A stretch of DNA of 64,000 nucleotides, from the NCBI RefSeq assembly GCF_006334915.2, contig NZ_VDMA02000004.1:1-64000 (forward strand), written 5' to 3'. Below, piece by piece: positions 1 through 8,265 of the stretch; position 1 is the first letter of the stretch; each line of letters opens with the position of its first letter. The position numbers and the translations under genes were made by a program. Under the pieces are notes generated by a model. That model was given only the letters and a program-made list of their open reading frames with translations. It made no database searches and had not been told where the DNA came from. The DNA comes from Microbispora catharanthi. Lineage in GTDB: Bacteria; Actinomycetota; Actinomycetes; Streptosporangiales; Streptosporangiaceae.

Positions 1-114
1 TCCGGGACGCATGAGCTGTTCCTGGTGTTCCGCTCGGTCACGGGTGGCGCCACGGGCGGCAACCTGTTCAACCTCAACTGGGCCGAGTTCGTCGGCACAG
101 GCATCGGCACCTAG
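1..114 (+). CDS. C-terminal end of a CBM6-type carbohydrate-binding protein (partial)
   Basis: The first 114 bases are an open frame ending in TAG and entering from outside the window. The 37 visible residues contain HELFLVFR, then GGATGGNLFNLNWAEF. This is the typical last two strands of a family 6 carbohydrate-binding module, where the Asn/Trp pair lies in the sugar site. Such modules often end secreted sugar dehydrogenases or ThuA proteins, and a ThuA protein follows 39 bp downstream, so the two are probably one operon. The catalytic part cannot be seen. Confidence 0.7.
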   Translation, partial: SGTHELFLVFRSVTGGATGGNLFNLNWAEFVGTGIGT

Positions 115-153
115 CGAACCCGCCCGTATAGCGGCAAGAAAGAGAAGACACTC

Positions 154-2190
154 ATGCGGAGAAGATTTCGCACATCGGCAGTGGCCGCCTGCGTGACGGC
201 GGTCGCACTCATCCCCGCGGCACCGTCGTGGGCAGAGGAGACGACACCGCCGACGATCAACGTGGCGACGCTGTCGCCCTCTGCGCCGACCGGCCAGAAC
301 AACTGGTATCGCGGCCCGGTGACGCTGAACGTGTCGGCGACCGACGACGTCGGCATCGCCAAGTTCCAGTACTCGCTCAACGGCGGCGCCGCCTACATCG
401 ACGTGCCCGTCGAGGGGGCGCCGGCGTCGGCCACCGCGTCGGCGGTGATCACGCAGGAGGGCAACACCAGCGTCCGGTACCGCGCGGTCGACACGTCCGG
501 AAACGTTTCGGCGATCCGCTCGATCTCGGTCCGGATCGACACGCGCGCGCCGGCTGCGTCTTACCCGGCGATCACCGACGGTCACGTCGGTCACGTCGCC
601 ACACTTATCCCGACGCGCACGGACCCCGCCCCCGGCTCGGGCGGAGTGGCTGTGCTGAACATGTACCTCGACGGCAAGCTGGTCCCGCCGTTGCCGGTGC
701 AGACCTCCGACCTGTCGCTCGGCGTGCACACGCTCGCGGTGCATCTGTCTGACGCTGCTTCCAACAGCGCGAAGTACACGCAGACGTTCATCGTGACGAC
801 ATCGTTCGCGGACGTCGGCACGCTGATCACCCGGTTCGTGACCGCCGGCAGCGTCCCGGCGGAGGTCGGCACGGCGCTCCAAGCCAAGCTCGACCAGGCG
901 AAGGCGCTCGCCGACGCCGGTTCGGCCAAGCGCGCGAGCCAGGTCCTCAACGAGTTCGTCTCGATCGCCGGCGACCAGATCGCGCCCGGCTCGGCCCGCA
1001 GCACACTCGTGGGCGATGCGCGTTACCTGATCGACCAGCTCAACGGCCGGCTCGCGGCGGAGCCCGCGACGGGCCTCGAGTCTGAGCCCGCGGAGGGCCC
1101 GAAGTTCATCCCGGACCCGGTGCTCGCCCCGCTCCCGCACAACCCGAACGCCGACTACAACGTCCTGGTCTTCTCCAGGACGACGGGCTTCCGGCACGAC
1201 CACATCCCGCACACCGTGGCCGCGATCCAGAAGCTCGGCATCGCGCACAACTTCAACGTCGACGTCTACGACCCGCAACTCCCGACCGTCACGCTGCCCA
1301 CGAGCCCGTTCCTGAGCCTCGACACGCTCAAGCAGTACGACACGATCGTCTTCGAGTCCAACGTCGGGCACCCGGGCCCGCTCAATCCGATCACCGAGCA
1401 GCCGAACTTCGAGGCCTACATGCACCAGGGCGGCGGCTATGTCGGCATCCACGGCGCCGCCGACTCGTTCGAGATCGGCACCTGGCCGTGGTACGGCGAC
1501 CTCGTCGGTGGGTTCTTCACCAACCATCCGAACGGCCAGAACGGGTTCGGCCAGTGCGGCAGCTGCATCCACACCGAGGTGGTGACCGAGGACAACACGC
1601 ACCCGGCGACCGCGCATCTCCCTGACCGGTGGATGACGGTCGACGAGCTCTACAACTTCGACCGCAACATGCGGGCCGACGTGCACACGCTGCTGAGCCT
1701 CAACGAGGACAGCTACCAGCGCAGCCTCAACAGCGGCAACGCGGCCACCAACCCGCTGCGGCTGATGAACGGCGACCACCCGATCGCGTGGTGCCAGAAC
1801 TGGGGCGGTGGCAAGGCGTTCTCGAACATCCTCGGCCACTTCCGGACGCAGTACTACGACGACTCGTTCATGCGGATCATCCTCGGCGGGATCGAGACGA
1901 CCGCCGACCGCAAGGACGCCAACTGCTCGTCCTACCGCGAGACCAGCCTGCTGATCGAGGCTGACCGAGCGGCCGGGCTGCTGACCGCGGCCGCCGCGGA
2001 CGCCGCCGATGCCGCCCTGGACATCGCGCGGGACAGCTACCTGGCAACCAACTACACCACCGCCATCCCGGCGCTGAACTCGATCGTCGACCTGGCGAAC
2101 GACAATGCCTCCGGCGACGCTGCGGCACGTTCCGAGCTCGCGCGGCAGGCGCGCGAGCTGCGGGAGTGGATGCAGAACCTCAACCGCTGA
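154..2190 (+). CDS. Secreted ThuA domain-containing protein
   Basis: A 678-aa exported protein. Residues 1-28 are a Sec signal peptide (Arg-rich start, Ala/Val core, PSWA-EE cleavage). Residues about 30-215 are Ig-like strands of the type seen beside chitobiase/OmpL47-like repeats (DNTSG-like 'VDTSGNVSAI'). A helical linker of about 225-300 follows. The ThuA (glutamine-amidotransferase-like) domain starts near residue 330 (YNVLVFSRTTGFRHDHIPHT) and runs to about 575, containing GGGYVGIHGAADSF. The C-terminal 80 residues are Ala-rich helices resembling FIVAR modules. ThuA domains are linked to trehalose and other disaccharide use, but their reaction is not established. An AAGAGAAG ribosome site precedes the ATG. 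Confidence 0.85.
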   Translation: MRRRFRTSAVAACVTAVALIPAAPSWAEETTPPTINVATLSPSAPTGQNNWYRGPVTLNVSATDDVGIAKFQYSLNGGAAYIDVPVEGAPASATASAVITQEGNTSVRYRAVDTSGNVSAIRSISVRIDTRAPAASYPAITDGHVGHVATLIPTRTDPAPGSGGVAVLNMYLDGKLVPPLPVQTSDLSLGVHTLAVHLSDAASNSAKYTQTFIVTTSFADVGTLITRFVTAGSVPAEVGTALQAKLDQAKALADAGSAKRASQVLNEFVSIAGDQIAPGSARSTLVGDARYLIDQLNGRLAAEPATGLESEPAEGPKFIPDPVLAPLPHNPNADYNVLVFSRTTGFRHDHIPHTVAAIQKLGIAHNFNVDVYDPQLPTVTLPTSPFLSLDTLKQYDTIVFESNVGHPGPLNPITEQPNFEAYMHQGGGYVGIHGAADSFEIGTWPWYGDLVGGFFTNHPNGQNGFGQCGSCIHTEVVTEDNTHPATAHLPDRWMTVDELYNFDRNMRADVHTLLSLNEDSYQRSLNSGNAATNPLRLMNGDHPIAWCQNWGGGKAFSNILGHFRTQYYDDSFMRIILGGIETTADRKDANCSSYRETSLLIEADRAAGLLTAAAADAADAALDIARDSYLATNYTTAIPALNSIVDLANDNASGDAAARSELARQARELREWMQNLNR

Positions 2191-2198
2191 CCCGTTCA

Positions 2199-2233
2199 CG
2201 CGGCGGGGGCGGTGGATCGCCGCTCCCGCCGCG
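2199..2233 (+). terminator. Hairpin after the ThuA gene
   Basis: CGCGGCGGG (2199-2207) pairs perfectly with CCCGCCGCG (2225-2233), with an additional inner GGCG/CGCC pairing. It begins 8 bases after the ThuA stop codon. There is no T-run, as is common in high-GC actinobacteria. Confidence 0.55.
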
Positions 2234-2416
2234 CTGACGCTGGAGCGCACCACTATCGCGGATTTATGCACGACCTTCTCATGATCATCGACGAAACATC
2301 GGTAGGTGCCGCACGCGACCCATCCTCCGAAGGGAGCGGTGATGGGTCGTGAAATGAGGACGGCCATCGCGTGATCCTTCGTGATTGCAAGTCAAGATCC
2401 AAGGAGAACCAAAGCG

Positions 2417-2521
2417 ATGGCCGTGAACGACAGTGTGGACCCTGGCGCCTGGCTGGCGAAGCCGATCGAGGCCGGTGACCCGGATCTGTTGCGATCCATG
2501 GTGAAGACCATGGCCGAGGTT
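2417..2521 (+). pseudogene. IS256-family transposase, N-terminal fragment
   Basis: Starting at an ATG behind AAGGAGAACC, about 34 codons read MAVNDSVDPGAWLAKPIEAG then DPDLLRSMVKTMAE. This is the characteristic start of actinobacterial IS256-family transposases. The similarity stops abruptly at about 2520, where a different IS remnant begins on the other strand. The upstream 2313-2350 region forms a hairpin (GACCCATC with GATGGGTC), as often found ahead of such transposases. It is non-functional, with only about 8% of a full transposase left. Confidence 0.75.
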
Positions 2522-2831
2522 CCAGGAGCCTTGGTTGGGATGGGCGTGGATCGGCAGCTCGGTGAATCGGGCCTTGCTCACCGTGACGCCCAGTGGATAC
2601 GAGGTGGTGTCGAGTTCGGCTTCGACCCGCAGCCCGGTGCGGGTCATTGTTGAGGCGATGGTGTTGACGACGACCTGGTGGCTGGTCAGCGGCCGTCCAC
2701 GCCAGTTCATCGTGATGTGGGAGAACAGCCGGTGCTCGATCTTGTTCCATTTCGAGGTGCCCGGCGGGAAATGACACACGGTGATCGCCAGGCCGGTCTC
2801 GGCGGCCAGGGCGGCAAGCTCGGCCACGGCT
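2519..2831 (-). pseudogene. ISAzo13-family transposase, C-terminal fragment
   Basis: On the minus strand an uninterrupted stretch reads from VAELAALAAETGLAITVCHF through PPGTSKWNKIEHRLFSHI and TSHQVVVNTIAS to HAHPNQGSWN. These are signatures of the DDE domain of the ISAzo13/Rhodopirellula-type transposases. There is no start and no natural end. It abuts the IS256 remnant at about 2520 and the end of the sigma-factor gene at 2830, so the block is a junction of two decayed insertion sequences. Confidence 0.75.
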
Positions 2832-3780
2832 AGGCCGTGGACGGCAGCGAGAAGACGGCGAACAGGGCGGGGTCGCCGAACACGACGTTCCGCGCGATGC
2901 CGTCCTCGGCGATCGTGAGCACCTGGAGCGAGTGCGCCCGGAAGACGCCGTCGCCGCCGTCCAGATAGGCCGCGAGCGCCGGCTGCCCGTTGGCGCGCGT
3001 GGGGATCATCCGCCAGGGGCCCCGGGCGGCGCAGACCCAGCGGATGAAGCGGCCGAACGCCTCCCGCCCGGAGAACCACGACAGGTACGGCGGCATCTCC
3101 AGGACGGCGTCCTCACGCAGCAGCCGCTCCAGGGCCTCGACGTCGGCCTTCTCGAACGCCGCGACGTACCGGTCGAGCAGGTCGCGGCAGGCCGGGTCGT
3201 CCGGCTCGGCCAGGTCGTCCTCGGCGGGAGCCACCCGGGCGAGCTGGGCACGGGCGCGCTGCAGGGCGCTGTTGACCGCGGCGACCGAGGTCTCCAGCAG
3301 GTCGGCGACCTCGCTCGCCCGCCAGGCCAGCACCTCGCGCAGGATGAGCACCGCCCGCTGCCGCGGCGGCAGGTGCTGCAGGGCCGCGACGAACGCCAGC
3401 CGGATCCCGCCCCGCGACGCGACGACCGCGGCGGGGTCCACCAGCGCGTCGGGGACGGGCTCCAGCCAGGTCACCTCCGGCAGCCGCCGTTGCGGTCCCG
3501 CGTCCGGGTCGTCGCCGGGGCCGGTGAGGTCGGACGGCAGGGCCCTGCGCCCGCGCTGTTCGAGTGCCGTGAGGCAGGCGTTCGTCGCGATGCGGTGGAG
3601 CCAGGTGCGCGGGGAGGCTCGCCGCTCGTCGTAGTCGCCGGACGCCCGCCATGCGCGCAGCATGACCTCCTGCAGCAGGTCCTCCGCGTCGTGCACCGAG
3701 CCGAGCATCCGGTAGCAGTGCGTCATCAGCTCACGCCGGTAGGGCCCGGTGATCCGCTCGAACTCCTCGTCACTCCACAT
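2830..3780 (-). CDS. ECF sigma factor of the SigG type with C-terminal SnoaL-like domain
   Basis: A 316-aa sigma-70 family factor. Region 2 (residues about 10-80) has HCYRMLGSVHDAEDLLQEVM, and region 4 (about 130-190) has LPPRQRAVLILREVLAW and the HTH ASEVADLLETSVAAVNSALQ. The last 110 residues form a SnoaL/NTF2-like fold (DRYVAAFEKADVEALERLL, PPYLSWFSGREAFGRF), the layout of mycobacterial SigG (TIGR02960 type). No anti-sigma gene adjoins. It is divergent from the MFS gene at 3901 with 120 bp between them, so the exporter is a plausible target. The TAG stop lies exactly at the edge of an IS remnant, so the last few residues may have been replaced. Confidence 0.85.
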   Translation of the reverse strand: MWSDEEFERITGPYRRELMTHCYRMLGSVHDAEDLLQEVMLRAWRASGDYDERRASPRTWLHRIATNACLTALEQRGRRALPSDLTGPGDDPDAGPQRRLPEVTWLEPVPDALVDPAAVVASRGGIRLAFVAALQHLPPRQRAVLILREVLAWRASEVADLLETSVAAVNSALQRARAQLARVAPAEDDLAEPDDPACRDLLDRYVAAFEKADVEALERLLREDAVLEMPPYLSWFSGREAFGRFIRWVCAARGPWRMIPTRANGQPALAAYLDGGDGVFRAHSLQVLTIAEDGIARNVVFGDPALFAVFSLPSTA

Positions 3781-3900
3781 GTGCTCTCCCGCGTCGCGTC
3801 GCCGTCACCCGTATCTACCGCCGCGCTCGGCGGAACTCATCGATGAGTTCTCCGCCCAGCGCCGGTATGTACCGGCGGACCCACTGCGGAAGGACAAAGA

Positions 3901-5322
3901 GTGACAATCAGCCATACCGTCCGCCCCGCCGCCCCGGCCCGTGCCGTACGGCCCTGGCCGATGCTGGCGGTGCTGCTCGCCGGCCAGTTCATGGGGCTGC
4001 TGGACCTCTACATCGTCAACGTGGCGATTCCCAGGATCGGCGCCGACCTGGGGGCGTCCGGGGCCGCCCTGCAACTGGTCGTCGGCGGCTACATCATCGC
4101 GTACGCGACCCTGCTGATCACCGGCGCCCGGCTCGGCGAGCTGTACGGCAGACGCCGCATGTACGTGATCGGGGTCTCCGGCTTCACCGCGGGCTCACTG
4201 CTGTGCGGGCTCGCGCCCGACGTCGGGACGCTGATCGCCTTCAGGTTCGTCCAGGGGGCCGCGGCGGCGGTCATGGTCCCGCAGATCATGAGCGTGATCC
4301 AGACCCGGTTCACCGGCAGGGCGAGGGCCACCGCACTGAGTGCGTACACCGCGGTGCTCTCGGCCGGTTCGGTCGTCGGGCTGGCGCTGGGCGGGGTGCT
4401 GGTCGGCGCCGACGTGGCCGGCACCGGCTGGCGGCCGGTGTTCCTCGTGAACGTCCCCGTGGGCGTCCTGCTGACGCTCGCGGTGCCCCGGCTGGTGCCG
4501 TCGGACGCGCCGTCGGACCGGCCGCGCGGCTCGCGCCGGCTCGACCTGCGGGGCCTCGCGCTCGCGCTGCCCGCCACGCTGCTGGTCGTGCTCCCGCTCG
4601 TGCTGGGCCGGGAGGCCGGCTGGCCCGCCTGGACGTACGCCTCGATCGCCGCGGGGGTCGCGCTCGCCGCCGTGTTCGTCGTGACGCAGCGCCGTACGGC
4701 GGCACGGGGCGGAGACCCGCTGCTGAACCTGGACGTGCTGCGCGCGACCGGCATGCCGTCGGGCCTGACGACGCTGATGGCGCTGATGGTGGCCTACGGC
4801 GGGTTCCTGTTCACCTTCGCCGTGCACCTGCAGGGCGTCCTGGGGGAGAGCCCGCTGCGGGCCGGGCTCACGTTCCTGCCCATGGCGGGGGCGTTCGGGC
4901 TGGGCAGCTTCTACTGGCGCGGGCTCCCCGGGCGGATCCACCACCTGCTGCCGCCGGCCGGGCTGGCGCTCAGCGTCCTCGGCACGGCGGGCCTGGCCGT
5001 CTCGGCGACCGGCGGCCCGGTGATGTGGGCCGCGCTGGTGGTGTACGGCGCGGGGCTGGGCGTCTCGACCAGCCTGCTCACCCACGCCCTGGTCCACGTG
5101 CCGCCCGCCCGCGCCGCCGACGCGAGCGGCCTGCTCACGACGACCATGCAGTTCGGCCAGCTCAGCGGTGTGGCGGTCTTCGGCGCGGTGTTCCTCGCCC
5201 TGGCCGACCCGCCGCGGCCGGAGGCGATGGGCACGACCGCCTGGTGGCTGGCGCTGGCCGCGGCGTTAGGCGCGGCGAGCGCGGTCGCCCTGGCCCGCGC
5301 CGCGCGGCCCCGGCCGGCGTGA
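3901..5322 (+). CDS. MFS drug exporter, DHA2 (14-TM) family
   Basis: A 473-aa integral membrane protein starting at GTG behind GGAAGGA. Motif A is present as GARLGELYGRRRMYV (about residues 79-93). The helix containing LDLYIVNVAIPRIGADL near residue 40 is the DHA2 motif D1 region (here LDLYIVN in place of LDxTIVN). At least 13-14 hydrophobic helices can be counted, including the extra central pair typical of EmrB/QacA proteins. Proton-driven export of hydrophobic drugs or metabolites is expected, with the substrate unknown. It is divergently paired with an ECF sigma factor. Confidence 0.88.
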   Translation: MTISHTVRPAAPARAVRPWPMLAVLLAGQFMGLLDLYIVNVAIPRIGADLGASGAALQLVVGGYIIAYATLLITGARLGELYGRRRMYVIGVSGFTAGSLLCGLAPDVGTLIAFRFVQGAAAAVMVPQIMSVIQTRFTGRARATALSAYTAVLSAGSVVGLALGGVLVGADVAGTGWRPVFLVNVPVGVLLTLAVPRLVPSDAPSDRPRGSRRLDLRGLALALPATLLVVLPLVLGREAGWPAWTYASIAAGVALAAVFVVTQRRTAARGGDPLLNLDVLRATGMPSGLTTLMALMVAYGGFLFTFAVHLQGVLGESPLRAGLTFLPMAGAFGLGSFYWRGLPGRIHHLLPPAGLALSVLGTAGLAVSATGGPVMWAALVVYGAGLGVSTSLLTHALVHVPPARAADASGLLTTTMQFGQLSGVAVFGAVFLALADPPRPEAMGTTAWWLALAAALGAASAVALARAARPRPA

Positions 5323-5335
5323 CCCCTGACGCGCC

Positions 5336-5375
5336 ACGCCATGTGGACCCCGGGCTCACCGGGGTCCCGTGGCGT
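5336..5375 (+). terminator. Terminator hairpin after the MFS gene
   Basis: ACGCCA (5336-5341) pairs with TGGCGT (5370-5375) and the inner GGACCCCG pairs with CGGGGTCC around a short loop. It starts 14 bases after the stop codon. No T-run follows. Confidence 0.6.
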
Positions 5376-5501
5376 GTCGTCCACGACTCCAGCGACGCCG
5401 CAGGCGCTTCACACGTTGCATCCGGCGGTGTTGCGTCTCCTGCGGACGGCCTTTGCCATGGCGGCGTTACCGTTGGTGTACGCCCTGGGGAGTGATCCGC
5501 C

Positions 5502-5927
5502 ATGCCTGACGGCCGACAGCTCGCGGACCGCGTGCTGGACGCGGTGAACGCTCATGACCTGGACCGGCTGTCGACGTACTACGACCGGCACGCCGTCCTG
5601 GCCACACCCTTGGGTGTGTGCGAGGGGCGCGAGCAGATCGTCCGATACTGGGAGAGCATGTTCAAGGGCTTCACCGACATGGCCATGACGGTCTGGAACA
5701 GGGTGGAGTGCGCCGATCCCGGCTTCAGCGAGTGGACGATGACGGGCACGCACACCGGGTCCTTCGCGCTGCCGGACGGCGGTGTCGCGGGCGCGAGCGG
5801 CCGGCGGATCACCGTACGCGGCTGCGGGGCGTGTCACGCGAAGAACGGCCTCGTGGTCGCCCACCGGGACTATTTCGACCTGCTGGAGCTGTATTCCCAG
5901 CTCGGGTTCTCACTCGTCCCCGGCTAG
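5502..5927 (+). CDS. SnoaL/NTF2-like small protein
   Basis: A 141-aa cytosolic protein with the SnoaL-like layout: an N-terminal helix (LADRVLDAVNAHDLDRLSTY), the early strand motif HAVLATPLGVCEGREQIVRYWESMF, and a late HRDYFDLLELYSQLGF. Members include polyketide cyclases and many proteins of unknown activity. No catalytic Asp/His pair can be assigned with confidence. It stands alone between the MFS terminator and the MBL gene. Confidence 0.75.
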   Translation: MPDGRQLADRVLDAVNAHDLDRLSTYYDRHAVLATPLGVCEGREQIVRYWESMFKGFTDMAMTVWNRVECADPGFSEWTMTGTHTGSFALPDGGVAGASGRRITVRGCGACHAKNGLVVAHRDYFDLLELYSQLGFSLVPG

Positions 5928-5999
5928 CTAACCGCACCCCGCTTTCGGGTTATTTGTGGTGGTTTACGTAGCCTGAAAGCCTGGGAGAGGGGAGGCGTC

Positions 6000-6845
6000 A
6001 TGCCCGATCCAGCGGACGCGACCGTGTTCTTCGTGGGAAACGCCACCATGATCATCCGTTCTCACGGGTTCACTGTGCTGACGGATCCGAACTTCCTGCA
6101 CAAGGGGCAGCGGGCCCATCTCGGCTGGGGGCTGAGCACCCGCCGCCGCACCGAGCCGGCGATGGAGATCTCGGAGCTCCCGCCCCTGGATCTGGTCGTG
6201 CTGTCGCACCTGCACGGCGACCACTGGGACAGGATCGCCAGGAAGGGCCTCGACAAGGACGTGCCGATCGTCACCACCCGCCACGCGGCGGCCCGGCTGC
6301 GACGGCAGGGGTTCGGCCACGCCGTCGGCCTGGAACCCTGGGAGTACCACCACGAGCGCCACGGGGACGGCACGCTGACGGTGACCGCCACGCCCGCCCG
6401 GCACGCGCCTGGCCCGGCGAACGCGCTGATGCCGCCGGTGATGGGGAGCGTGCTCGACTTCGCCCACGCCGGCGAGGTGGACCTGCGCCTGCACATCAGC
6501 GGCGACACGATCATGGACGAGTGCCTGTCGGAGATCCCGCGCCGCTTCCCCGACATCGACGTCGGCATCGTGCACCTCGGCGGCACGCGGATCCTCGGCG
6601 TCACGGTGACCATGGACGGAGCCCAGGGGGTGGAGTGGCTCGGGCTGATGCAGCCGGAGTCGGCCCTGCCCGTCCACTACGACGACTACGAGGCGTTCGC
6701 CTCCCCACTCAAGGACTTCCAGCAGCACGTCCGGCGGTCGGGGCTGTCGCACCTGGTCCACTACCTCATGCGGGGTGAGACCTACCGCCTTCCCGTACGG
6801 CAGGCCGGCGTACGCCCGCACCGCCCGGTCATCGGGCCCGGCTGA
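6000..6845 (+). CDS. MBL-fold metal-dependent hydrolase
   Basis: A 281-aa metallo-beta-lactamase-fold protein of the UlaG-like class. Metal ligands visible are SHLHGDHWD (HxHxDH, about residues 67-75), the His in TPARHAPG and the Asp in HISGDT. It begins with the UlaG-like strand TVFFVGNATMIIRSHGFTVL. There is no signal peptide, so it is cytosolic. The substrate is unknown. The start has GGAGGCGTC upstream. Confidence 0.82.
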   Translation: MPDPADATVFFVGNATMIIRSHGFTVLTDPNFLHKGQRAHLGWGLSTRRRTEPAMEISELPPLDLVVLSHLHGDHWDRIARKGLDKDVPIVTTRHAAARLRRQGFGHAVGLEPWEYHHERHGDGTLTVTATPARHAPGPANALMPPVMGSVLDFAHAGEVDLRLHISGDTIMDECLSEIPRRFPDIDVGIVHLGGTRILGVTVTMDGAQGVEWLGLMQPESALPVHYDDYEAFASPLKDFQQHVRRSGLSHLVHYLMRGETYRLPVRQAGVRPHRPVIGPG

Positions 6846-6854
6846 CAGGTAGAA

Positions 6855-6895
6855 GTCAAGACCTATTGACAGCCCGTGCGGTAAGGGTGTTGCAT
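6855..6895 (+). promoter_or_regulatory. Candidate promoter and operator of the GH16 gene
   Basis: TTGACA (6866-6871) and TTGCAT (6890-6895) are spaced 18 bp apart. An inverted repeat, GTCAA (6855-6859) with TTGAC (6866-6870), overlaps the -35 element, which suggests a repressor site. The transcript would carry about 110 bases of leader before the GH16 start. Confidence 0.4.
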
Positions 6896-7013
6896 CTTAA
6901 TTCAAGCTCTAAAGCTCACCTGAAGCGCTGGACACCCCGGCGCGCGCCCCCGCGGACCGCGACGGCGCGGGCCGGAGATCCTGCTGGCATCCCCCCACCA
7001 ACCGGAGATCTCC

Positions 7014-8243
7014 ATGCGCAAACCCCGGCTCCTCATCATGGCCGCGGCCATGGTCGTCACCCTCGGCGGCGGCCTGGTCGCCGGCACGGGCGCCGACCGG
7101 GCCGAAGCCGCCATCGGCCCCGTCACCTGGTCGGACGAGTTCAACGCCGCGGCGGGAACGCCCGTCGACGGCTCCAAGTGGAAGTTCGACATCGGCGGTG
7201 GCGGCTGGGGCAACAACGAGCTGGAGTACTACACCGACTCGACCCGCAACGTGTACCACGACGGGCAGGGACACCTCGCCATCACCGCCCGGCGGGAGAA
7301 CCCGTCCAACTACCAGTGCCACTACGGCACCTGCCAGTACACCTCCGGCCGCATCCTGACCGCCGACAAGTTCAGCCAGGCGTACGGCCGCTTCGAGGCG
7401 AGCATCAAGATTCCCAAGGGCCAGGGCATCTGGCCGGCGTTCTGGATGCTCGGCGGCGGCGACTGGCCGAACACCGGCGAGATCGACATCATGGAGAACG
7501 TCGGCAAGACGCCCAACACCGTCTACGGCACCGTGCACGGGCCCGGCTACTCCGGCGGCAGCGGCGTCGGCGGCAACCGGACGATCGGCGCGCCGCTCGG
7601 CGACGCCTTCCACACCTACCGCGTCGACTGGTCGCCCAACCTCATCGTCTGGTATCTGGACGGCTCGGAGTACTTCCGCGTCACGCCGGCCGACATCCGC
7701 GGCAACCAGTGGGTCTTCGACCACCCGTTCTTCCTGATCCTGAACGTGGCGGTCGGCGGCTACTGGCCGGGCAACCCCGACTCCACCACGTCGTTCCCGC
7801 AGACGATGCTGATCGACTGGGTCCGCGTCTCCGCCTGGACCAGCGACGGGGGAGGCGGGACCGGCAGCGCGCTGAAGTCCAACCTGAACGGCCGCTGCAT
7901 CGACATCCCGGGCGCGAACCCCGTCGACGGCGCCCGGCTGCAGATGTACGACTGCAACGGCACCGCCGCTCAGCAGTGGACGATCAACGGCGACGGCACG
8001 GTCCGCGCGATGGGCAAGTGCATGGACGCGGCGGCGGCCGGCACCGCCAACGGCACGCCGATCCAGCTCTACACGTGCAACGGCACGGGTGCCCAGCGCT
8101 TCACGCTCACCCCGGCCGGCGACCTCGTCAACACCGCCGCCAACCGATGTGTGGACATCGTGGACGTGAACCCCGCCAACGGCGCGCCCCTCCAGCTGTG
8201 GGACTGCACCGGCGGAGCCAACCAGAAGTGGACCCGCGGCTGA
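7014..8243 (+). CDS. Secreted GH16 beta-glucanase with C-terminal ricin-B (CBM13) domain
   Basis: A 409-aa exported enzyme. The signal peptide is residues 1-33 (ending ADRAEAA). The GH16 catalytic domain (about 38-275) carries GEIDIMENVG, holding the nucleophile and acid/base glutamates in the ExDxxE motif, and WPAFWMLGG upstream. A Gly/Ser linker leads to a CBM13 beta-trefoil (about 285-409) with repeats such as GRCIDIPGANPVDGARLQMYDCNG and QQW/QKW strands. This domain order is typical of endo-1,3-beta-glucanases (laminarinases), so fungal or plant beta-1,3-glucan is the likely substrate. The ribosome site is GGAG, 7 bases before ATG. Confidence 0.92.
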   Translation: MRKPRLLIMAAAMVVTLGGGLVAGTGADRAEAAIGPVTWSDEFNAAAGTPVDGSKWKFDIGGGGWGNNELEYYTDSTRNVYHDGQGHLAITARRENPSNYQCHYGTCQYTSGRILTADKFSQAYGRFEASIKIPKGQGIWPAFWMLGGGDWPNTGEIDIMENVGKTPNTVYGTVHGPGYSGGSGVGGNRTIGAPLGDAFHTYRVDWSPNLIVWYLDGSEYFRVTPADIRGNQWVFDHPFFLILNVAVGGYWPGNPDSTTSFPQTMLIDWVRVSAWTSDGGGGTGSALKSNLNGRCIDIPGANPVDGARLQMYDCNGTAAQQWTINGDGTVRAMGKCMDAAAAGTANGTPIQLYTCNGTGAQRFTLTPAGDLVNTAANRCVDIVDVNPANGAPLQLWDCTGGANQKWTRG

Positions 8244-8265
8244 CCGCGTGCCGCATCGCCCTCGC

